Of a stretch of DNA of 16,087 nucleotides, positions 7,937 to 13,503 are shown piece after piece. The translations under genes were made by a program, and so were the position numbers. Under the pieces are notes generated by a model, which was not told the origin of the DNA, searched no databases, and saw only the letters and a list, made by a program, of their open reading frames with translations. The DNA is from Lonsdalea britannica. Lineage in GTDB: Bacteria; Pseudomonadota; Gammaproteobacteria; Enterobacterales; Enterobacteriaceae. Position 1 is the first letter of the stretch, and each line of letters opens with the position of its first letter. The stretch lies in assembly GCF_946477055.1 (NCBI RefSeq), contig NZ_CAMKXG010000052.1:1-16087 (forward strand). The letters are read 5' to 3'.

Positions 7937-8845
7937 CTACCGCAAATGAGGAAGTACCCTGCTCCAGTTATCATCCGCCAGCGGTTGATATTCAATATGA
8001 GAAGTTTCGCGCCTTAAAAACTCTCTCGCTCTATTAATTGTTCGGGGGTACTCGTGGCCTATTGAAAAGAAACGAGAAGCCAAACGGTGTTCCGCAACAT
8101 CCAGCAAAGGATATATATCCTTACACGCTGCAATCATTGCTTCTGAGTATTTACACAACCAGGCCAACTCACACAGTTCTTCATCGGTGAACTGTATTCG
8201 TGCGTTGGGCGGTAGGGATTTTTGCTTTCCGAGGAACTCACCCTCCAACGAAACACGGGCCGCCAGTGATAGCGCTTCGGTGAACTGTTCTTCACCGATG
8301 TCTTTGTAGCTGCAGCCAAAGTGTGATTTCAGCGATGACCACAAGGTGATCATCCCCTTAGCCTGGCGCTCTTTCGGCAGAGCCTTGCCACGAGTCATTA
8401 CCAACTGCTTGATCGCTTCCTGCTGCTCTGGGGTAATTTTGCCGGATAACACCTTTTTAGCCTTGCGCGGATTTTTTACCTCACCCTTTGTCCAGTACTC
8501 ATACAGAACGTCGTCGCATTCCTCTTGATAACGTGCAACCTTTTCGCGCAACCCAGGACGAACCTTGCCGACGTTAATTGTGTGTAACCAACCAGCAACC
8601 TTTCTAAGTGGGAGGCATACCACTTCACGGCGCTGACTATCACCGGGAAGCTGTGTTGTGATAATCACAACGGAGGTTTTGAATCGATTTTTAATCTTGG
8701 TAAATTGCGATGCCCAGTCTAACCCCATCCCTTCAACTATTGGGCGCATTGGTGTTTGCGCTTCACCATTATGGTTTACGATGTAGAGATGGGCCCCATG
8801 GAAAGGCACGTTGATTGTACGATCTGCAATTGCTACACTGTTCAT
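7937..8845 (-). CDS. P22 Ant-type antirepressor (P22_AR_N + P22_AR_C)
   Basis: The 302-residue protein has the N-terminal P22_AR_N domain (about 1-120) with VPFHGAHLYIVNHNGEAQTPMRPIVEGMGL (seen as HGAHLYIVNHNGE and PMRPIVEGMGLDW) and VCLPLRKVAGWLHTI. The C-terminal P22_AR_C-like part (about 215-285) has DEELCELAWLCKYSEAM and EYPRTINRAREFL. P22 Ant binds the c2 repressor and inactivates it. The open frame runs upstream to 8950, but the ATG at 8845 has SD AAGGA with 7-base spacing and gives the family N-terminus; longer starts would overlap the Arc-like gene. It is downstream of the Arc-like gene on one transcript, and its SD is covered by a predicted antisense RNA. Its target here could be the S24 repressor next door or a CI elsewhere in the prophage. 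Confidence 0.92.
   Translation of the reverse strand: MNSVAIADRTINVPFHGAHLYIVNHNGEAQTPMRPIVEGMGLDWASQFTKIKNRFKTSVVIITTQLPGDSQRREVVCLPLRKVAGWLHTINVGKVRPGLREKVARYQEECDDVLYEYWTKGEVKNPRKAKKVLSGKITPEQQEAIKQLVMTRGKALPKERQAKGMITLWSSLKSHFGCSYKDIGEEQFTEALSLAARVSLEGEFLGKQKSLPPNARIQFTDEELCELAWLCKYSEAMIAACKDIYPLLDVAEHRLASRFFSIGHEYPRTINRAREFLRRETSHIEYQPLADDNWSRVLPHLR
8811..8839 (+). promoter_or_regulatory. Psar-like plus-strand promoter inside ant
   Basis: TTGATT (8811-8816), a 17-base spacer and TACACT (8834-8839) with an extended TGC directly before it form a good sigma-70 promoter on the strand opposite ant. It lies within the first codons of ant and would start transcription near 8846. Confidence 0.6.
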
Positions 8846-8908
8846 TGTTAGTTCCTTGCTAGTTACTGACAAATTAGAAACCTCGCTGGTTGCCGCCAAC
8901 GAGGTTTT
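8846..8908 (+). ncRNA. sar: Predicted sar-like antisense RNA over the ant start
   Basis: A plus-strand transcript from about 8846 to the T-run at 8905-8908 would be about 63 nt. It is fully complementary to the ant leader, including the SD (8851-8857), and begins at the ant start codon. It ends in a hairpin with arms at 8879-8889 and 8896-8906 (outer 7 bp perfect, AACCTCG / CGAGGTT), followed by TTTT. P22 makes a sar RNA of nearly 70 nt at exactly this place, from a promoter in ant and ending in the arc-ant gap, which blocks ant translation. The position, size, promoter and terminator all agree. No transcript has been measured, and I did not compare the sequence with P22 sar directly. Confidence 0.6.
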
Positions 8909-8915
8909 GCCTTTA

Positions 8916-9086
8916 TTAAATAACGAAATCACCTTTCTTCTCCATCTCAATAACTCGGTCTAGGATGTAATCAAGCATCCCTTGCGCAGAACGATATGTT
9001 TTCGCAGCATTACCCTCTATAAATTCTCTAACCTCTGGTCTCATGCGATACGATAGCGGCTTGATGTTTGCTTTTTTCTGTTCCAT
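8916..9086 (-). CDS. Arc-like ribbon-helix-helix repressor
   Basis: This 56-residue gene is close to Arc in size (53 residues). It has the ribbon-helix-helix layout: a strand at about 9-15 (KPLSYRM), the PEVREFIEG helix at 17-25, a turn with TYRSAQ, then helix YILDRVIEMEKKG. The Arc-type pattern of a P-x-x-x-R-x strand followed by P-E-V is visible. It should dimerise and bind operator DNA, damping ant expression from the promoter upstream. A GAGGTG SD lies 4 bases before the ATG. It starts 100 bases from the divergent S24 repressor gene, and its stop is 71 bases before ant. Its role as Arc analogue rests on fold, size and position. Confidence 0.85.
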   Translation of the reverse strand: MEQKKANIKPLSYRMRPEVREFIEGNAAKTYRSAQGMLDYILDRVIEMEKKGDFVI

Positions 9087-9111
9087 TATTCACCTCATGC
9101 AATTTGATTCT

Positions 9112-9131
9112 TCACACCATCATCGGTGTGA
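9112..9131. promoter_or_regulatory. Operator candidate 1, perfect dyad
   Basis: Perfect 7-base arms TCACACC and GGTGTGA are separated by six bases (ATCATC). The dyad covers the predicted start of the arc-ant transcript. It shares the outer TCACA/TGTGA half-sites with the second dyad at 9151-9169, which suggests one protein binds both. Confidence 0.65.
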
Positions 9132-9135
9132 GGTG

Positions 9136-9164
9136 ATTATTAACCACACGTCACAATGTGTCAA
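9136..9164 (-). promoter_or_regulatory. Pant-like promoter for the arc-ant operon
   Basis: On the minus strand a perfect TTGACA (-35, 9164-9159) is followed after 17 bases by AATAAT (-10, 9141-9136, five of six consensus bases). Transcription should start near 9129. The -35 lies inside one dyad (9151-9169), and the predicted start lies inside another (9112-9131), so bound repressor would block it. Confidence 0.75.
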
Positions 9165-9169
9165 TGTGA
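9151..9169. promoter_or_regulatory. Operator candidate 2, imperfect dyad
   Basis: A 19-base dyad with arms TCACA and TGTGA, symmetric at 14 of 19 positions, overlaps the -35 of the arc-ant promoter. It is also at the -35 distance for a transcript starting at the repressor ATG. A protein here could repress arc-ant and activate its own gene, as CI does at lambda PR/PRM. Confidence 0.55.
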
Positions 9170-9186
9170 GATTTTAAATATCATAA

Positions 9187-10086
9187 ATGAAAATAGATAA
9201 ATCATTCTCTAGTAGAGTATCCATAGCCAGAAACGCCCTAGGCTTAACGCAAGGCCAATTGGCGGATATGGTTGGTATCGTGAGACGACAGATTGCGGCT
9301 TATGAAGCTGGAGACTCAAAGCCAAGAATTGGAGTGCTTCAAAACTTAGCGGCCGCCCTAGGGACTACAACTGAGTGGCTTGCTACTGGCAAAGGAAGTG
9401 GACCTGATGTCAGCGGAGTGAAGCGAACTGTAACTTTGAGAGAAATACCTGTTCTCTCTCATGTACAGGCGAAGTTTGAAACATTGGAAGAACTATTAAA
9501 AACAGCGTCGGTAAAGGACTTCATACCAGCGCCACCAGGAGCCAATGAAAATTGTTTCGCGATTCAAGTAGAAGGCGACTCAATGTCTTCTGCTCACGGA
9601 ATCAGTTTTCCGCCAGGTTCAATTGTTACCTTCGATACCTCTTTGCCAGCTTATTCTGGTGACTTTGTTCTATGCCATTCACCAGATTGTACTGATGCGA
9701 TGTTTAAGCAACTCATCGTAGATCAGGGAAATCAATACCTTAAGTCATTAAATTCTGACTACCCCATGATTTCATCTAATTCACTAGAATTTATTGGTGT
9801 GGCCATACACTCCCAAATAAGAATTCATAAAAACGATCGTGATTTTCCGACAGTTTATGAAGATGCGCAAAGACTCATTTCTGATAGGAATAATGTTAGT
9901 GCGGATTCTTTGTCAGCCCTAGCCCCCTCTGGAATATATTACTTGGATGAGCGATTAAATCGCCTTGAGGAAATTTCGGAGAAATTAGAGAAGATTTTTT
10001 CCAAACAAGTCGTGCAGCAGGTATTGCAGGAGTCCCCCTACCCACCACTTAGCTCAATGGTTGAAGGAAAAGATAAAAAAAAGTGA
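9187..10086 (+). CDS. CI/LexA-type (HTH + S24) repressor with altered cleavage site
   Basis: The 299-residue protein has an XRE-type HTH at about 8-66 (LTQGQLADMVGIVRRQIAAYEAG split over two helices) and an S24 peptidase-like domain at about 86-211. The segment LSHVQAKF aligns with lambda CI FSHVQAGMF around its Ala111-Gly112 cleavage bond, so the scissile Ala-Gly is Ala95-Lys96 here. The dyad residues are present: Ser132 in EGDSM and Lys174 in MFKQL. A tail of about 85 residues after the S24 domain, with a charged helix at about 252-270 (YLDERLNRLEEISEKLEKIF), is absent from lambda CI (237 residues). No SD precedes the ATG, so the mRNA may be leaderless. It is divergent from the arc-ant operon across two dyads and occupies the position of P22 Mnt. 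It probably maintains repression of ant. Induction through self-cleavage seems unlikely. Confidence 0.9.
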   Translation: MKIDKSFSSRVSIARNALGLTQGQLADMVGIVRRQIAAYEAGDSKPRIGVLQNLAAALGTTTEWLATGKGSGPDVSGVKRTVTLREIPVLSHVQAKFETLEELLKTASVKDFIPAPPGANENCFAIQVEGDSMSSAHGISFPPGSIVTFDTSLPAYSGDFVLCHSPDCTDAMFKQLIVDQGNQYLKSLNSDYPMISSNSLEFIGVAIHSQIRIHKNDRDFPTVYEDAQRLISDRNNVSADSLSALAPSGIYYLDERLNRLEEISEKLEKIFSKQVVQQVLQESPYPPLSSMVEGKDKKK

Positions 10087-10115
10087 TTTAATCATACTTT
10101 TTGTCCCGTCATGAT

Positions 10116-10141
10116 ACAAAAAGCCCACATAGGTGGGCTTT
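10116..10141. terminator. Bidirectional terminator between repressor and exported-protein genes
   Basis: Perfect 9-bp arms AAAGCCCAC (10120-10128) and GTGGGCTTT (10133-10141) enclose a 4-base loop. On the minus strand a run of five T follows, so it is a good end for the late transcript after the gene at 10161-10697. On the plus strand the T-run is only three, adequate at best for the repressor gene. Confidence 0.88.
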
Positions 10142-10160
10142 CAAACAAGCTCATTACCTA

Positions 10161-10697
10161 CTAATTAAGCGCTTTTATATCTGTAAACTTGAATATAAAT
10201 TCAGGTTCTTTCAAGCCCCCCGATAAGCTCATGCTCGATTCCTTAATGCAAGATTCGTCTCCCCTAAAGAATGACCCAGAAAAGATGACTTTATCACCCA
10301 CATTTAAAGATGACGCTTCCCCGAAAAGCTTTGAACGAGGATCAATTAAAGTGCCATAGTTCACATCGGAAAATGCATTATTCCAAGTCTTCAAGGCTAC
10401 ATCTTTGGCAATTTCAACTTCAAAAATACCCTTACCATCGCTGTTCGAATCTATCGTTTTGACTTTGCCTACCCAGCCACTCACAGTTCGCTTTTTGAGC
10501 CCTTTACAGATTGCATCGTCTCTACGGACTTTTATGCCCCCACGTTGCATATCATTTTTAGCTGAAGAAGTTTCCGAAATTGCATTATTCACTATCTCGA
10601 TAAACTTTGTTTCTTTATCAGGTAATTCATTCGCGACCGCTGAACAAGAAAATAAAGTTGCTGTGATAAATAAAGCGCCAATTTTACAAACAGACAT
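10161..10697 (-). CDS. Exported OB-fold-like protein, probable lysogenic cargo
   Basis: The 178-residue protein begins with a signal peptide (basic K5, hydrophobic 6-17) and a likely signal peptidase I site after AVA at residue 22. The LFSC at 15-18 is a poor lipobox. The mature part has two cysteines (about 64 and 150) that could form a disulfide, and a strand-rich core with SGWVGKVKTI, GIFEVEIAKDV and VGDKVIFSGSFF, like the tRNA_anti-like OB fold. The ATG has a GGGAG SD 7 bases upstream. It lies 41 bases after the tape measure gene in the same direction and ends at a strong terminator. Its AT-rich composition differs from the tail genes. The product is probably periplasmic. P22 has the exclusion gene sieA at the equivalent place beside immI, but no similarity to SieA is seen. 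Function unknown. Confidence 0.75.
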   Translation of the reverse strand: MSVCKIGALFITATLFSCSAVANELPDKETKFIEIVNNAISETSSAKNDMQRGGIKVRRDDAICKGLKKRTVSGWVGKVKTIDSNSDGKGIFEVEIAKDVALKTWNNAFSDVNYGTLIDPRSKLFGEASSLNVGDKVIFSGSFFRGDESCIKESSMSLSGGLKEPEFIFKFTDIKALN

Positions 10698-10738
10698 CCA
10701 TAAACTCCCTTTTAAAAAGAACAGATTTAAATTCTAGT

Positions 10739-12742
10739 TTACTTCCCTGTCGAAGAAAATCTGTTATAATCAACATCATAGTTAAGCCAAGGAAGAGCCC
10801 CGCCGCCCGCGGGAATTACCTGCATCCCTTGTGGTGAGTTATCGAACTTGACGGTGATTTCTGCCGATTGCTTAGGCGTAAGAACCGGTTTCATCGGATC
10901 ATAATTTGGATCAACGCCAAGCATTTCTTTCAGGTTAAATAAGAACCCAGCATGATCGGACCTGTCGCCCTTGGGCCCATTGTTACTGCCCATCACTGCT
11001 CCTACATCTGAGCGTAATTTATTCGTGTCTTCATGTACCTGAATGCCTAACAGTTCTTTTAGTCGGGGGATAAACCCGGTGTAACCGCGTTCCTCTTCAT
11101 TTTTCTGCAGGTTGTTCGTGAGATATGTGCCTACATCAACATGCTGGTTCGAGGCATCTTCATGCAATTTGTCCAGGCGTTTCATTAGGTCAAACATGAC
11201 GCCTATAGTGACGGTGATCACCCCCATCTGCGCGATGCTGCGAAGGTTGTTTTTCAGCCCTCCAGCTTCTTTATTTGCGCCCCCGATCCCTGTCACCATA
11301 TCTGTGAGCCATTTCCCAGCGGTAAATGTGGCGACGCTGGTCATGATATTTTCCCATCCGCCAATGGACTGAACGAAGCTATTAACCTGATCGGCGACAT
11401 TTTTCACCACCGGCCCGACGGTGTCCCAGTTGTCCACAATCAGACCAGCACCAATCACCATCAGCGTGACCAGCTTACCCAGGGTGGACATCTTCATTAC
11501 CGCTTCCAGCCCGCGGAATGTTTTGGTGACTATCCCCACGCTGGCTGATACACCAACCAATGTCACCCCCAGCTTAAGAACACGACGAATCAGATCCGGG
11601 TTCGCCCTTGACCAAGCTCTGAATTTCTCCAGAAAAGGCTGCATTTTCTTTGTCAGCTCGACAATATCCGGGAGAAATATGCTACCAATCGTAATACTGG
11701 CCGCATTAAACTGATTCTTTATCAACTCAATGCTGTTAGCCGTGGTTGCCGCTCGGGACTCATATTCCTGCTGCATCGAACCTGCATATTGCTGGGCTTC
11801 AGATACACGATTGAAGTTAGTTCTCAATAGATCGAGATTGGCTAATAGCGGCGCAATCGCTCCACTTGATTCTGTCCCAAACAATGCGGTCAGAACAGCA
11901 GGTTGATCGGCTTTTGAAACCTTTGCTAATGAGTCCAGAACATGCAGTATTGCCGTCTTAGAATCCTTCTGCATATCCGCGGCAAGCTGTTTGGGATTGA
12001 TTTTTAAAAGCCTCAACGCTTTTTTCTGAGAGGCAGTGGCTGATTTACCCGCGGTCAGCGACAGCATGAAGTTTTTAACACCGGTAGCCGCAATTTCGGA
12101 CTCAACGCCCATGCCGGAGATCGTCGCGCCCATCGCCGCAATTTCTCCAGAGGCAATACCGGCAACAGAACCCAGTGGACCGATTCGAGTCACAATGTCG
12201 GAGATTTTCGCGGCATTTGCCGGTCCATTGTTGCCTAGGAAGTTAATTTTGTCCGCCAGCGCAACGACTTCGGTTTGGCCCATTTTGAACGCGGTACGCC
12301 ACTGCGCCATCATCTGGCCTGACTGCTCCGCCGTCTGGTCAAATGCGATCCCCATTTTCACCGCATCGGCAGCAAATTTGGATAATTCGTTGCGTGCAAT
12401 ACCAGCCTGCCCGCCCGCTGCCACAATCTGGGCGATCCCCTCAGCCGCCATCGGCAGCTGAGTAGACAGGCTAAGAATATCTTCCCCCATCTGTTTAAAC
12501 TGCTCCGGCGTCTCAAAGTTCACCACTTTTCTTACGTCGGCCATCCCGGATTCAAAGCTGATCGCCTGTGATATGGGGTAGGCAAATGCTGTACTGATCC
12601 CTGCCCCCATCGCGGCCGCACCGGCCATCACGCTGCTGAATTCCTTCTGGAACCCGCGCATTTTTTTGCTCATTCCCTTGAGCGGTTCGGACAGTTTATC
12701 GACAGCGGTGATAATCGCTTTCAACTGGAAACTATCGGCCAT
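10739..12742 (-). CDS. Tail tape measure protein
   Basis: The 667-residue protein is a Mu/TP901-type tape measure. The N-terminal part (about 20-350) contains the conserved core (FESGMADVRKVVNF; EGIAQIVAAGGQAGIA; INFLGNNGPANAAKISDIV). Hydrophobic segments at about 387-405, 421-436 and 505-519 fit the parts that enter the membrane during DNA injection. It occupies the inside of the tube and sets its length; using the approximate 0.15 nm per residue known for tape measures, the tail would be near 100 nm. Its ATG overlaps the end of the frameshifted chaperone gene. The following tail gene, gpN, is displaced by about 2.9 kb of inserted DNA. Confidence 0.95.
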   Translation of the reverse strand: MADSFQLKAIITAVDKLSEPLKGMSKKMRGFQKEFSSVMAGAAAMGAGISTAFAYPISQAISFESGMADVRKVVNFETPEQFKQMGEDILSLSTQLPMAAEGIAQIVAAGGQAGIARNELSKFAADAVKMGIAFDQTAEQSGQMMAQWRTAFKMGQTEVVALADKINFLGNNGPANAAKISDIVTRIGPLGSVAGIASGEIAAMGATISGMGVESEIAATGVKNFMLSLTAGKSATASQKKALRLLKINPKQLAADMQKDSKTAILHVLDSLAKVSKADQPAVLTALFGTESSGAIAPLLANLDLLRTNFNRVSEAQQYAGSMQQEYESRAATTANSIELIKNQFNAASITIGSIFLPDIVELTKKMQPFLEKFRAWSRANPDLIRRVLKLGVTLVGVSASVGIVTKTFRGLEAVMKMSTLGKLVTLMVIGAGLIVDNWDTVGPVVKNVADQVNSFVQSIGGWENIMTSVATFTAGKWLTDMVTGIGGANKEAGGLKNNLRSIAQMGVITVTIGVMFDLMKRLDKLHEDASNQHVDVGTYLTNNLQKNEEERGYTGFIPRLKELLGIQVHEDTNKLRSDVGAVMGSNNGPKGDRSDHAGFLFNLKEMLGVDPNYDPMKPVLTPKQSAEITVKFDNSPQGMQVIPAGGGALPWLNYDVDYNRFSSTGK

Positions 12743-13147
12743 TGTTCAATTCCCCGTTAATGCGCACGGCCTGTTCCTCCAGCTCCATAAATTCAGACAG
12801 GCCGACGTGTTTCAGTTCAAGTGGGTTTATTCGCCAGAAATGGCAGACGTTGTAGAGTCGGCTTCGGAGCTGGTCGAGTCGCCCGACCCCATAAAAAAAC
12901 CGAGGATCGACATAGACGCAACGGTCACATCGCGCAGCGCCATTTTCTCGGCTGCCGACGGAGGGATACCCGCCAGCACCGGGATATAACGCAACGCGGC
13001 GCCGGTATCGATTTTCGTCTCTCCAGCAGCGCCATAGGAGAATGGCAGGCCAAACTGCTGCACTTCTGCATACGTGGGTTCGCGCAGCTCCAGCACATGC
13101 AGCTTTTCACCATGCGCCATGATTGGTTTTGTGAGTAGCAGTTCCAT
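12732..13147 (-). CDS. Tail assembly chaperone, -1 frameshift fusion (gp41-gp42 type)
   Basis: The slippery heptamer T TTT TTT lies at 12899-12893 in the correct phase. After a -1 slip (re-reading base 12893), the frame continues for 53 codons to a TAG at 12734-12732, giving a 138-residue fusion. The extension reads YGVGRLDQLRSRLYNV and continues through FWRINPLELKH to GLSEFMELEEQAVRING, with the composition and length of other tail-chaperone extensions. It stops just inside the tape measure gene. Such frameshifts are conserved in tailed phages, including Mu. A short hairpin, GGTCG / CGACC at 12888-12872, lies 4 bases after the slip and may stimulate it. Confidence 0.88.
12827..13147 (-). CDS. 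Tail assembly chaperone, short form (Mu gp41-like)
   Basis: The 106-residue zero-frame product is the small chaperone found between tube and tape measure genes (equivalent of lambda gpG). It starts MELLLTKPIMAHGEKLHVLELREPTYAE, of which LELREPTYAEV is a family hallmark, and it ends in a Ser/Thr-rich tail after the frameshift site at residue 85. Its ATG overlaps the tube stop codon (TAATG). The protein binds tape measure and tube subunits during assembly and is absent from the mature tail. Confidence 0.9.
   Translation of the reverse strand: MELLLTKPIMAHGEKLHVLELREPTYAEVQQFGLPFSYGAAGETKIDTGAALRYIPVLAGIPPSAAEKMALRDVTVASMSILGFFMGSGDSTSSEADSTTSAISGE
12893..12899 (-). promoter_or_regulatory. -1 ribosomal slippery heptamer
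   Basis: T TTT TTT is in phase with the chaperone frame (GGT TTT TTT ATG). Both tRNAs can re-pair perfectly after a -1 slip. A 5-bp hairpin starts 4 bases downstream. Confidence 0.87.
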
Positions 13148-13503
13148 TATTGATAGCCCCCTTCTTCGCCGTGGAATTCCAGATCGGCCGTGCCGTTCTC
13201 TGCATCGTGATTCGCTTCACCGGATAGGTGCGCGCCAGACAAGACATACACCTGGCCGTTAGCCAGCTCGGCCGTGATCGTCATCGTGTCCGAGGACGTG
13301 ATCTTGTCTACCGGGAAAGAGGAAGGAACCTTAAACGTCCCCTTCACATAAGGGGCGCGGAAGCTTTCCTTGTAGTCGACAGAGCCGTCCAACCCCATCA
13401 CATCTTCTTTGATCGTGGTGTTCATCGGCACTTCAACGCCCCCGGTCAGCGATAGTTGCTGACCGTCAATTTTGAAATAGCAGGTACCTGCAACGCGAGC
13501 CAT
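13147..13503 (-). CDS. Tail tube protein (Mu gpM-like)
   Basis: This 118-residue protein has the standard size and start of Mu gpM-type tubes. It opens with AGTCYFKIDGQQLSLTGGVEVPM and has YKESFRAPYVKGTF in the middle, followed by strand-rich segments up to DLEFHGEEGGY. It polymerises into hexameric rings inside the sheath, around the tape measure. Its ATG overlaps the sheath stop codon and its own stop overlaps the chaperone start (TAATG in both places), so expression is coupled through three genes. Confidence 0.94.
   Translation of the reverse strand: MARVAGTCYFKIDGQQLSLTGGVEVPMNTTIKEDVMGLDGSVDYKESFRAPYVKGTFKVPSSFPVDKITSSDTMTITAELANGQVYVLSGAHLSGEANHDAENGTADLEFHGEEGGYQ

Noticed and set aside
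8846..8950. An N-terminal extension of 35 residues on the antirepressor.
   Set aside because: It would overlap the Arc-like gene and run through the hairpin. The internal ATG at 8845 has a good SD and gives the family N-terminus.
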